Shown piece after piece: positions 57,101 through 64,000 of a stretch of 64,000 nt of DNA. The translations under genes were made by a program, and so were the position numbers. The notes below the pieces were generated by a model, which saw nothing but the letters and a program-made list of their open reading frames with translations, had not been told where the DNA came from and did not search any database. The stretch lies in contig JAEUQK010000029.1 in the NCBI GenBank assembly GCA_016789265.1, positions 1 to 64,000 of the forward strand, in the 5' to 3' direction. The stretch is from Blastocatellia bacterium. Its GTDB lineage: Bacteria; Acidobacteriota; Blastocatellia; Pyrinomonadales; Pyrinomonadaceae. Each line of letters opens with the position of its first letter. The first letter of the stretch is position 1.

Positions 57101-57949
57101 GAGCTGCGTCGTCAGATCAATCAGGGCCTGTATATGCAGGCGAACTACACGTTCTCCAAGGAACTTACCGACGCTATCGGTACGGCCCAGACCCGCGTAG
57201 AGCCGTTTCTGGATAACGCGAACCGCGGACTTGATTATGCACGTGCCGATTATGATCAGACTCACGTCTTCAACGTGAACGCGATCTACGAACTGCCGTT
57301 TGGCAAGGGTCGTAAATACTGGAGCAATGCCGGTTGGCTTGATCATATCGTCGGCGGATGGCAGCTTGGGCTCGTCTGGAGATTCGCTTCCGGTGCACCG
57401 ATCACCTTTACGGATGCACGCGGAACGCTTAATCGTACGGGCCGTTCGGGCCGTCAGACGGCGTTCATGAGCATCAGCGAGCAGGAACTTCAGAGCAACA
57501 TTGGTGTCTACCGAACGCCGTGCGGCATTTACTTTGTAAATCCTGCGGTCATCAACATCAATCAGGCTAACCTCGCTGCCGGAAACTGTACGGCTCTGAA
57601 CACCGGTGTCCCTGCGGGTACCGTAGGCGGAGCAGCATCGAGCGGATTTGGAGCAGCGACCTTCCCTGGCCAGATCTTCTTTAACAATGGACCGAACACG
57701 ACCGGAAATCTCCGTCGTGCGGTAGTCAACGGCCCCTGGTATTCCAGTGCCGACGTTTCCTTGATAAAGAACTTCCGGATAACGGAACGGGTCAGCTTCC
57801 AACTTCGCGGAGAAGCGTATAACTTCACCAACACTCCTTATTTTGCCCCTGGACAGGTCATTGACATCAATAGCACGTCCTTTGGCCGAATTACCGGAGT
57901 CGCGGTCGGAGCACGCGTCATCCAGTTTGCCGGAAGACTTACGTTCTAA
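54167..57949 (+). CDS. Oar-like TonB-dependent outer-membrane receptor
   Basis: A 1260-residue receptor. Residues 1-21 are a signal peptide (MKKLLYVLAIVSVFAITLVAQ). Residues about 25-105 are a carboxypeptidase-regulatory-like domain (GRLTGTVSGPDGVLPGATVVLKD). The plug domain follows with ELPLATRNPLALI and INGGRTSSTNVTRDGVNIQD; the remainder is a long beta-barrel with a C-terminal FAGRLTF, ending in Phe as outer-membrane proteins do. Oar-like receptors are abundant in Acidobacteriota and are thought to import oligosaccharides or peptides, or export proteases. Its energy partner could be a TonB-domain protein such as that at 5711. A terminator follows. Confidence 0.94.
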   Translation: MKKLLYVLAIVSVFAITLVAQTNTGRLTGTVSGPDGVLPGATVVLKDKKTGKELTVTSNDVGGFTFNNLDYGEYEVKVTSNGFKTAVTSVIIQVAQEYSLPIDLEIGNLSETVTVTAGAELINSTNAEINSTISNRQITELPLATRNPLALILTQAGSSSNPSQNTSINGGRTSSTNVTRDGVNIQDNFIRSNATDFSPGRPSVDNVEEFTLSSQSAVDSGFGSAQVTLVTPRGGNEFHGGAWEYNRNSIVGANSFFSNAGGNYAPTDSVVIAGFRKAGEEKNPRPFRNRNQYGVKVSGPIWKDRVFFFAYAERLKDIVNGSRLITVLTPTARQGIFRYTSGGNTYSANIFCPGCFTTGPSGVAPPTTVNAFTTSNVLANMPQGNSFETGDGLNTTGYRFFQKANTDRDSLTGRLDYDINSQNNVNFVIDYNFEKNLRNDVDTLSVTPVVLQPARNVIYSGGWRYSPTASISNEFRIGRFYSQPDFFRTDNLPAEFYVPTLVSSLTTFLQQGRTVKTINAQDTVSWLIGNHSLRIGAQYQHVDISAYNDAGNRPSYNMGLSVNGPQLSSSTLAAAAGGPALTAAQQTTARNLFALFGGVLSSGAQTFNVTSTSSGYVAGATNLREFEFGMFAPYVVDQWKATSELTLNFGLRWDYQTPLKSKNGLYWEPVIADGRDPVEAILDPSGSYQFIGGNAGKKNRFYKADTNNWAPSFGVAWAPKEIKNKFLRMLTGEDFVIRGGYRLSYVNDELVRAPDNALSNHPGFSTGAAAVLAGVTTAIDDRIGSPHTSVINPGAFVNTRTYITNNTASFSNFGTVFGIDPGLQTPSQNDYQVSVQRRFGKWVAEARYVGGFSKNMLRTVDYNQVIVPQAYKTDFAVVRANVLAGCASAAACAAGAPSFQAMASNGGVTATNAFGTLVNQGQIAELIFQQLANGFIPNSNVFPVPSGSLRALYLRNPNTGVANLLENGGSYYYNAGQFELRRQINQGLYMQANYTFSKELTDAIGTAQTRVEPFLDNANRGLDYARADYDQTHVFNVNAIYELPFGKGRKYWSNAGWLDHIVGGWQLGLVWRFASGAPITFTDARGTLNRTGRSGRQTAFMSISEQELQSNIGVYRTPCGIYFVNPAVININQANLAAGNCTALNTGVPAGTVGGAASSGFGAATFPGQIFFNNGPNTTGNLRRAVVNGPWYSSADVSLIKNFRITERVSFQLRGEAYNFTNTPYFAPGQVIDINSTSFGRITGVAVGARVIQFAGRLTF

Positions 57950-57972
57950 ACTTGACCTTTTTTCAACTGGAC

Positions 57973-58005
57973 GCCTGCCGGGAGAGATTTCGGCAGGCCT
58001 TTTTT
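57973..58005 (+). terminator. Intrinsic terminator after the TonB-dependent receptor gene
   Basis: GCCTGCCG at 57973-57980 pairs with CGGCAGGC at 57991-57998 across a 10-base loop, followed by a run of seven T with one A. It lies 24 bases after the stop. Confidence 0.85.
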
Positions 58006-58052
58006 ATGCAGTTGCGGCGGAAAAGCTTATAATCGTTCAGACCGTATTCTCA

Positions 58053-59168
58053 ATGGATACAAGGCAAGTCCCCAACTCCCATTACGCTATTGCGCCGCTC
58101 GGGCCCGGCGATCTGATCGATCGCGCGGTGCGGTTCTATCGAAAGAATTTCGCGACATTCATTTTGATCGCTCTTCCTCCGGTGATCACGGGAACGCTGA
58201 TCTCGGTCGGTTGGACATTTGTTGCCCGAAGTTATTTTTACCGAGGTAACAACGCCGATCCCTTTGAGAATTTTGCTTACTACCTTTTTGTCTGGCTTGG
58301 GTCGATGGTGATCTGGTTCACAGAGACCGTCGCGACGCTCGCTGTAATGGGTGGAGCATCCCGAAACTTTGTTCGTCACATTCTATTTGGTGAGTCGATC
58401 ACGGTTCGGGAGACGTATCTCAATCTCTGGAACAGGTTAGGAGCATTGCTCTCCGCGTCGTTGATCATCAGCCTGATACTCACATTTGTCGGCGGTGCGA
58501 TCCTATATTTCGGGATGTTCGTCGGCGCGATACTCGTGATGGTCGTTGCCGGCATGCTGGCATGGATCCCGCCGCTCGCATTCCTCGTCGGGTTGCTGAT
58601 CGGCGGCGGTGTCGCATTCGGAACGCTCTGGCTTTTCTTTCTTGTTGCGTCGCGATTTGCTTACGTTCCTCAGAGCATAACGGTCGAAGGATTGGGCGTG
58701 TTTTCTTCGATCGCCCGGAGCGCAAGCCTTGCGAGCGGCAATGTAAAACGCTTCGCCGCGCTTTTCATCTTCACGACGGTGGCGATCTATTCGGCGCTTG
58801 CGATCTTGTATGTTCCGCTCGCATGGTACGCCTGGTACGAGGGCATCAACTTCATGGAGTTTTTTGTTGTCGATCAGGACATCATTCCGGCGTGGTACGA
58901 GATCACCTCGCAGCTTATCTCGCAGTTAAGCCTGATACTCTTGTCACCGGTTTGGATGACCGGACTTTGTTTGCTCTACGTCGATGAACGCGTCCGCCAC
59001 GAAGGCTACGATATCGAACTAATGGCGGCCCGACGGCTTGGAGAGATACCTGATGTGCCGCAGGAGTATATCAACCCGCTCCAACCGGCGTTGGCGACCG
59101 GCACCGGAAGGATCACTCCGCCGACGGAGCGTCGCCCGACTGACACATCTGTACTTGGTTTGAAATAG
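58053..59168 (+). CDS. Integral membrane protein (GlpQ-membrane-domain-like)
   Basis: A 371-residue protein with about six transmembrane helices. The ATG at 58053 (MDTRQVPNSHYAIAPLGPGDLIDRAVRFYRKNF) is the natural start; the frame is open further upstream but runs through the receptor's terminator. The opening LGPGDLIDRAVRFYRKNFATF resembles the membrane domain found before glycerophosphodiester phosphodiesterases and in DUF4013-like proteins. No catalytic domain is present. It begins an operon with DUF4129, DUF4350, TauE and MoxR genes, which abut without gaps. Confidence 0.8.
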   Translation: MDTRQVPNSHYAIAPLGPGDLIDRAVRFYRKNFATFILIALPPVITGTLISVGWTFVARSYFYRGNNADPFENFAYYLFVWLGSMVIWFTETVATLAVMGGASRNFVRHILFGESITVRETYLNLWNRLGALLSASLIISLILTFVGGAILYFGMFVGAILVMVVAGMLAWIPPLAFLVGLLIGGGVAFGTLWLFFLVASRFAYVPQSITVEGLGVFSSIARSASLASGNVKRFAALFIFTTVAIYSALAILYVPLAWYAWYEGINFMEFFVVDQDIIPAWYEITSQLISQLSLILLSPVWMTGLCLLYVDERVRHEGYDIELMAARRLGEIPDVPQEYINPLQPALATGTGRITPPTERRPTDTSVLGLK

Positions 59169-60227
59169 ATGACACGTTCATCGAAACACAGGATCATTCT
59201 CGCGGCCCTGATGGTCTGCATATGCGCGTCGCTGTCGTCGCGCGCGTCAACGCTTGACGATTACACAAAGCGGATCGACTCGGCGCGATCGGGCATTTCG
59301 GTTCTCCTGGCAAACGTCTCTCTCGAAGAGGTCGGCCAGCCGCTCCAGGAACCCAACGGCGAAGTGTTTGCCGAACTGCACAAGTTGATCCCCGCCAGCG
59401 AACGGGTCGAGACTTCAAGCGGTGCGATCGAAACAGACAATCGCTGGTTCACCGATGGCCTCGCGTCTGCCGAACAGTCAAAGGAACTCACTAAGCGGGC
59501 TGCGCTATTGACCGAATTGGAAAAGCGTTTGGCTTCTTTACAGTCAGAGATCGATGACCTGAGAGCCGCGGTCTCTGCCGATCGAAGCAAAGATGACGAT
59601 AAACGAAAACTGGCCGAGATCATGCAGCGTCCCGAGTATCAGCCGCCGCCGAAAAAAGAGGAAAGTCAGGCTGAGAGCCTGATCACCAGGTTGCTGAGGT
59701 GGATCGACAGCTGGTTTCCAAAATTCGAACCGCCCGCGGGTTCGGGTGAATTCCTGGGGTCTGTTTCCGGCGTAGTTCAGGTCGTGATCATACTTGCCGT
59801 GCTCGCTCTATTGGCATTTGTCGCGTACAAGCTGATCCCGTTGTTCGCACCGCGGTTTCGAAAGCGGCTGATCCCCGAGGCGGCCGAGCGTGTGATCCTC
59901 GGAGAAAAGATCGGAGAAGATGTTTCAGCATCCGACCTGTTCGGCGAGGCCGACCGCTTGGCGCGCGAAGGCGATCTTCGCGGTGCCATTCGAAAAGGAT
60001 ATGTCGCTCTGCTATGCGAGTTGAGCGATCGAAAACTGATCGGACTCGCTCGGCACAAGACCAATCGCGACTATCTCCGCGATGTTCGCAATAGTCGAAA
60101 TGTCTATTCACAGATGAACGGTCTTACGGGTTCGTTCGAGCGGCATTGGTACGGTTCGCAAACCGCGGTCCCACAGGATTGGGATGAGTTCAGACGCGGC
60201 TGCGATGAGACGATAAAAGCTATATAG
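59169..60227 (+). CDS. DUF4129 membrane protein
   Basis: A 352-residue protein. A signal-like start (IILAALMVCICASLSSRA) is followed by a periplasmic helical region with a coiled coil (LTKRAALLTELEKRLASLQSEIDDLRAAVSADR), a transmembrane helix (VVQVVIILAVLALLAFVAYKLI) and a cytoplasmic DUF4129 domain (DLFGEADRLAREGDLRGAIRKGYVALLCELSDRKLIGLARHKTNRDYLRDV). DUF4129 proteins are regular partners of MoxR AAA+ ATPases. The ATG directly follows the previous stop. Confidence 0.88.
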   Translation: MTRSSKHRIILAALMVCICASLSSRASTLDDYTKRIDSARSGISVLLANVSLEEVGQPLQEPNGEVFAELHKLIPASERVETSSGAIETDNRWFTDGLASAEQSKELTKRAALLTELEKRLASLQSEIDDLRAAVSADRSKDDDKRKLAEIMQRPEYQPPPKKEESQAESLITRLLRWIDSWFPKFEPPAGSGEFLGSVSGVVQVVIILAVLALLAFVAYKLIPLFAPRFRKRLIPEAAERVILGEKIGEDVSASDLFGEADRLAREGDLRGAIRKGYVALLCELSDRKLIGLARHKTNRDYLRDVRNSRNVYSQMNGLTGSFERHWYGSQTAVPQDWDEFRRGCDETIKAI

Positions 60228-60228
60228 A

Positions 60229-61764
60229 ATGCGTAACAGGCTGGGCATTTTGATCGGGATCGTCGTGCTGATATTCGTCCTTGTCGGACTGAATGCGGCG
60301 ACGTATGTCCAGCGTGAGAAAACGCCGGACACCGAGGTCAGTCCTAATCGTTCCTCGTTCAATTCTGGAGCGACCGGAACTCAGGCCTTCTACAGTCTGC
60401 TCGCCGAGACCGGCCGAAACGTCACGCGATGGCAGCGGCCGATAGACGATCTTAAGGTCGAACGCAGAAACCGGCCCTCGACATTCGTGATCGTCGGAAC
60501 GGTCCGAAAACCTCTGGATGAGATCGAGGTTACTACTCTTCTCGAATGGGTGAAAAGCGGCGGCCGTCTGATACTTATCGACCGTCACCCAAATGAAGAG
60601 ATACTAAACGGGGTTAAAGAGTGGCGAGTGGCCGCAAAGACAAACGACCTCGACCTGATGTTCGGCGTCGATCCCACCGACCAAAAGCAAATGACGTCGG
60701 AGATGCCGGCCTCAAAACCGGTTCAGCCGAGCTTGTTCACAAAGGGCATTAATGCCGTGCAAACTTCGCGGTTTGCTTCGCACATCGAATTTTCGTGGAA
60801 TACCGCAGAAGCTGCAAAAGAGAACGTCACCGGCCTCGGAACCGGTTCTCAAGCGACGGCCGCGCAGAAAAAAGATCAGAACAAGACTTACGATTTCTTT
60901 GACCCGACGCCTTCGCCTGAACCTGAATACGAGGAAACCGAATATGACGAAGCTGATCCGCCGCCTCCGCCGCCCGCGAAGAAGCAGTCAAACTCGGCAA
61001 ATACATACACCATAAAAGGCGATCCCCATATCCCGGCCGATCCGCCCGATCCGTATGACAGCGGCCTTCCAACTGCTCCGGTCGTACATCTGACGGCAAC
61101 CGATAGGAATATCCTTGTAGAGGTTAAGCACGGCCTCGGCAGTATCTCGTTTTTGTCTGACCCTTATGTCGTTTCCAATGCCGGCGTCTCGCTGGTCGAT
61201 AACGCTCAGCTTGGGATAAATCTGGTGACCGCCGGCGGCGGGCTGATCGCGTTTGACGAGTTTCATCAGGGCTACGGCTCAAATCAGAATCGATTCTTCC
61301 AGTTCTTTGCCGGAACACCGGTCATCGCCGTGTTTGCACAGCTTGCGATGATCGCGGCGTTCGTTTTCTATTCGCAAAGCCGCCGCTTCGGCCGGCCCGT
61401 TCCGGAACCTGAACCCGACCGCCGCAGTAAGCTCGAATATGTATCGGCAATGGCTGAACTGCAGCAGCGAACTCAGGCATATGACCTCGCGATCGAGAAC
61501 ATCTATTCGGATTTTCGCCGCCGCGTCTCACGCCTCTTCGGTGTTGACAACACGATGTCCGGACGCAAACAGCTTGCTGCTCTGATCGCCGAACGTGTAA
61601 AAGGTGACGCGGCCGAGATCGAAAACCTGATGCAGACCTGTGAAGATATTGTTCATGGCGAACCCACAAATAAAAAGAAAGCGATCGATGTCGCTGTACG
61701 CATCCGGGAACTGGAGTCACAGCTTGGATTAGCGAGGAACGGCCGCGCAAGGGCCATCAAATGA
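60229..61764 (+). CDS. DUF4350 membrane protein
   Basis: A 511-residue protein. An N-terminal helix (LGILIGIVVLIFVLVGLNAATYV) is followed by a DUF4350 domain (SSFNSGATGTQAFYSLLAETG, TFVIVGTVRKPLDEIEVTTLLEWVKSGGRLILID), a Pro/Asp-rich insertion around residues 220-290 and a second helix (VIAVFAQLAMIAAFVFYSQS), then a helical cytoplasmic tail. Family members accompany DUF4129 and MoxR genes; the reaction is unknown. It begins 1 base after the DUF4129 stop and overlaps the next gene by 4 bases. Confidence 0.85.
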   Translation: MRNRLGILIGIVVLIFVLVGLNAATYVQREKTPDTEVSPNRSSFNSGATGTQAFYSLLAETGRNVTRWQRPIDDLKVERRNRPSTFVIVGTVRKPLDEIEVTTLLEWVKSGGRLILIDRHPNEEILNGVKEWRVAAKTNDLDLMFGVDPTDQKQMTSEMPASKPVQPSLFTKGINAVQTSRFASHIEFSWNTAEAAKENVTGLGTGSQATAAQKKDQNKTYDFFDPTPSPEPEYEETEYDEADPPPPPPAKKQSNSANTYTIKGDPHIPADPPDPYDSGLPTAPVVHLTATDRNILVEVKHGLGSISFLSDPYVVSNAGVSLVDNAQLGINLVTAGGGLIAFDEFHQGYGSNQNRFFQFFAGTPVIAVFAQLAMIAAFVFYSQSRRFGRPVPEPEPDRRSKLEYVSAMAELQQRTQAYDLAIENIYSDFRRRVSRLFGVDNTMSGRKQLAALIAERVKGDAAEIENLMQTCEDIVHGEPTNKKKAIDVAVRIRELESQLGLARNGRARAIK

Positions 61765-62501
61765 CAAACTTCGAGCTGATCATACTTGCCCTCGTCTTTT
61801 TTCTCACCAGCATTGTCGGCGTTGTGACGGGCAGCAACTCTCTGATCACGGTTCCTGTTATGTTTCAGTTCGGCATCGACGAAAAGGTCGCCGTCGCTAC
61901 GAATATGTTCGGTTTGACGTTCATGGCGATCGGCGGTTCGATCCCGTTCCTGAGGCAAGGAAAGATCGACGTCAAAAAGCTTTCGCCGCTGATCATCTTG
62001 ACGTTGATCGGTTCCGCTTTGGGTGCGGCCCTGGTCGGTTATGTTACCAATCAATCGATCAAGCTGATCGTTTCGGTCGCGATGATCGCCGTGGTGATCT
62101 TTACGCTCGTTAGGACCAAAGGGCCCGAGAACAAAGGCGGGAAGCATTCGGGTCTCGGGCTGATAGCGACGTTTCTTCTGGCGATATACGGCGGGCTTTA
62201 CAGCGGCGGATACGTAACCATCCTGACGGCCGTTTTCATCGCATTTCTCGGGATGAGTTATACAGAATCGGTCGGCTCGACCAAGCTGGTGAACGTATTT
62301 TCCTCGTCGATCGCTACGTTGGTCTTTATATGGCAGGGTTTAGTAGACTATACGCTCGGTGCGGTCCTTGCGGTCACGATGTTTGTCGGGGCTTACATAG
62401 GAGCGCATTATGCCTCGAAAATGAACGAAGCATGGCTCAGACGCATTTTCCTGACCACCGTGGTTCTGTTGGCTATCAAGACCCTTTACGACTTTCTATG
62501 A
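61761..62501 (+). CDS. TauE/SafE family sulfite/anion exporter
   Basis: A 246-residue inner-membrane protein with about eight helices. The family's opening (LIILALVFFLTSIVGVVTGSNSLITVPVMF) and central GLYSGGYVTILTAVFIAFLGMSYTESVGSTKLVNVFSS match TauE/SafE. Members move sulfite, sulfoacetate or other small anions. Its 4-base overlap with the DUF4350 gene and position before MoxR suggest co-expression, but a functional link with MoxR is not obvious. No Cys pattern of note. Confidence 0.92.
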   Translation: MTNFELIILALVFFLTSIVGVVTGSNSLITVPVMFQFGIDEKVAVATNMFGLTFMAIGGSIPFLRQGKIDVKKLSPLIILTLIGSALGAALVGYVTNQSIKLIVSVAMIAVVIFTLVRTKGPENKGGKHSGLGLIATFLLAIYGGLYSGGYVTILTAVFIAFLGMSYTESVGSTKLVNVFSSSIATLVFIWQGLVDYTLGAVLAVTMFVGAYIGAHYASKMNEAWLRRIFLTTVVLLAIKTLYDFL

Positions 62502-62574
62502 AATAACCGCCGAATACGCGAAACATATTAAAAAGTATTTCGCGTATTTAGCGTGTCTTGCAGTTTGATTTACG

Positions 62575-63528
62575 ATGCTGAATTACACACCTTCGACCGT
62601 CGCCCATATTCTCAATGAACTTCGCAAGACCATTGTCGGCCAGGACGAGGTCATCGAGCAGATCATCGTAGCCGTATTGGCCGAAGGACACGCTCTTCTC
62701 GAGGGCGTTCCCGGAACTGCGAAAACGCTCGCCGTTAAGACGCTTGCGCAGATCTTGGGTGCGCGATTCTCCCGCATCCAATTCACGCCCGACCTGATGC
62801 CGTCCGACATCACGGGAACCAACGTCTTCAATATGCAGACGTCGCAGTTTTCGCTGCGTCACGGGCCGATCTTTACGGACATTTTGCTTGCTGACGAGAT
62901 CAACCGGACGCCGCCGAAAACACAGGCCGCTTTGCTCGAAGCAATGGAGGAACGACAGACGACCATCGACGGCGAACGTTATCCGCTCTCTCCGATCTTC
63001 ACTGTCCTTGCGACCGAAAACCCGATCGAATACGAGGGCACATATCCGCTTCCCGAGGCACAACTCGACCGTTTTCTATTAAAGGTCCTGATAGATTATC
63101 CCGGGACGGAAGATGAGCAGGAGATCGTTGCCCGGTGGGACGCCGGCTTCAATTCCCATCATCTTGAAAAGCTCGATATTCAGCCGCTTCCCGATCCGGC
63201 AGCGATCCAGCATTGCCGTGCCGAGGTCCGCGCGATGCGAATGGAACCGGGCGTTCAGAAATTCGTTGTCGAGATCGTCCGCAAGACGCGAAATCATCCG
63301 ACCGTACTCTATGGAGCAAGCCCGCGGGCGTCTATCGCATTGCTGCTCTGCTCAAAAGCGCTGGCTGCGATACGCGGACGAGATTTTCCGACCCCAGATG
63401 ATATTCGCGACATTGCCGCACCGGTGCTTAGACATCGCTTGGCGCTTCGCGCCGAAGCCGAGCTCGAAGGCGCGACCACCGACGCTGTCATTTCAGACAT
63501 TCTAAAAACTGTTGAAGTTCCGCGTTGA
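62575..63528 (+). CDS. MoxR family AAA+ ATPase
   Basis: A 317-residue cytoplasmic ATPase. Walker A is [17 protein letters not shown] (Gly-x-x-Gly-x-x-Lys-Thr), Walker [27 protein letters not shown], with sensor 1 [25 protein letters not shown], as in MoxR. The lid is in [17 protein letters not shown]. MoxR proteins act as chaperones in assembling or activating complexes with DUF58, DUF4129 or von Willebrand factor proteins. It ends the DUF4129/DUF4350/TauE operon. No DUF58 gene follows; the next gene is on the other strand. Confidence 0.95.
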   Translation: MLNYTPSTVAHILNELRKTIVGQDEVIEQIIVAVLAEGHALLEGVPGTAKTLAVKTLAQILGARFSRIQFTPDLMPSDITGTNVFNMQTSQFSLRHGPIFTDILLADEINRTPPKTQAALLEAMEERQTTIDGERYPLSPIFTVLATENPIEYEGTYPLPEAQLDRFLLKVLIDYPGTEDEQEIVARWDAGFNSHHLEKLDIQPLPDPAAIQHCRAEVRAMRMEPGVQKFVVEIVRKTRNHPTVLYGASPRASIALLLCSKALAAIRGRDFPTPDDIRDIAAPVLRHRLALRAEAELEGATTDAVISDILKTVEVPR

Positions 63529-63999
63529 TCAATTCAGATCCCCGTTCGGGTCGGGTTTGTTTGCGGCAGGCGTGCGCGCGGGAGCAGGCGTCTTTGCGGG
63601 TGTGGTTGCCGGTCGAGGCGTTGGCGTCACAACCGGTGCCGTGCCGGTGTTCGCGTTTGCCGCAGGGGTCGGCTTCGGTGTCGGCGTTGCCTTTGGCGTC
63701 GGGGTCGGCGTCACCGGCACAGGACAGAGAAGTATTCCGCTCGGCTGCATTATGCAGTTCGGGTCGGTCATGAACGGACTCTGGCCTTGCGGAACCTGGA
63801 TAACCTGGCCGCCCGGCGGTATTGCCGGCGCTCCGGCCGGCGGAACTCCGCCGTTCGCCCACGGATTATAGCCGTCACCGCCTGGATAGGCTTCGGGCAT
63901 CCCCGTCGCTGAATTTGTGTTCGTGCCCAGCGAAGAATAATCGGGAGGCAGATTAGAGAGATTTTGTTCCTCTATCCCCGTCGCCGGATTGATCGGCTG
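63529..63999 (-). CDS. C-terminal part of a protein with a Pro/Thr-rich tail, cut by the window edge
   Basis: The minus-strand frame is open from the window edge through 157 codons. It reads QPINPATGIEEQNLSNLPPDY, then a Gly/Pro-rich part (PGGDGYNPWANGGVPPAGAPAIPPGG), a Cys-containing DPNCIMQPSGILLCPVP loop and a tail of PTPTP and PTPKPTP repeats. Such tails end some penicillin-binding proteins and surface proteins, but the domain that would identify it is outside the window. Converges on moxR with no gap. Confidence 0.6.
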   Translation of the reverse strand, partial: QPINPATGIEEQNLSNLPPDYSSLGTNTNSATGMPEAYPGGDGYNPWANGGVPPAGAPAIPPGGQVIQVPQGQSPFMTDPNCIMQPSGILLCPVPVTPTPTPKATPTPKPTPAANANTGTAPVVTPTPRPATTPAKTPAPARTPAANKPDPNGDLN

Positions 64000-64000
64000 A

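Noticed and set aside
57843..58052. N-terminal extension of the GlpQ-like membrane protein
   Set aside because: These codons lie in another frame of the receptor's 3' end and over its terminator hairpin.
63529..63999. PTP-rich tail as a repeat-derived artefact of the plus strand
   Set aside because: The frame is open to the window edge with coherent, protein-like sequence before the tail, so it is kept as a partial gene.

Overview
The window reads as chromosomal DNA of a free-living, Gram-negative bacterium, most likely an Acidobacteriota of the Blastocatellia/Pyrinomonadaceae type. This is an inference from gene content. The pointers are a fused KGD-type 2-oxoglutarate dehydrogenase (E2 and E1 in one chain), an Oar-like TonB-dependent receptor with an N-terminal carboxypeptidase-regulatory-like domain, the futalosine menaquinone gene mqnE with a UbiA-type prenyltransferase, TPR lipoprotein-style secreted proteins and a moderate GC content. 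No rRNA, tRNA or CRISPR array was seen.

Layout. 1-6.3 kb: metallophosphoesterase (cut by the edge), tyrS, a GNAT acetyltransferase, a secreted S9 peptidase, a YfbM/DUF1877 protein, a stand-alone SRA-like protein and a TonB-domain protein. 6.3-16 kb: fused kgd, a ribH-nusB-secreted protein operon, an RDD protein, a sugar-nucleotide epimerase and an M14 carboxypeptidase. 15.7-18.4 kb: a PerR-like regulator and katG behind a Fur/PerR-type palindrome. 18.4-27 kb: many small accessory genes (VOC, DUF1801, SRPBCC, DUF4256, SET, cupin, RibD-like), including two ArsR-SRPBCC modules that each have a doubled operator. 27-31 kb: two adjacent secreted TPR paralogues. 31-35 kb: a degraded mobile island beside mqnE. 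It holds two extra 3' fragments of mqnE, HigA with a HigB tail, two broken DNA methyltransferases, a restriction endonuclease and a REP-type tyrosine transposase bounded by palindromes. 36-42 kb: amidohydrolase and GNAT genes, then a nitric-oxide module (qNOR, group III truncated haemoglobin, Crp/Fnr regulator) behind an FNR-like promoter, and a UbiA prenyltransferase. 42-47 kb: DUF2227, a repeat protein and a UDP-sugar dehydrogenase/wecB pair. 46.7-47.6 kb: a peroxiredoxin and a lipoprotein rhodanese with an in-frame UGA. 47.7-54 kb: outer-membrane DUF481, YkgJ, SppA, a methyltransferase and an NtrC-type regulator. 54-58 kb: the Oar-like receptor behind a perfect -24/-12 promoter. 58-64 kb: a membrane protein, DUF4129, DUF4350, TauE/SafE and MoxR operon, then a proline-rich tail cut by the edge.

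The strongest unusual signal is at 46676-47161. A rhodanese frame continues through one UGA at the Cys-rich active-site loop (Cys-Ser-UGA-Gly-Asn-Glu), and a hairpin of bacterial SECIS geometry lies just downstream. I interpret this as a probable selenocysteine-containing, membrane-anchored rhodanese encoded with a peroxiredoxin. Second is the repeated insertion or accretion of DNA at the 3' end of mqnE. Third are well-formed regulatory sites (sigma-54, FNR-like, PerR-like, tandem ArsR operators) placed exactly where the neighbouring regulators would use them.
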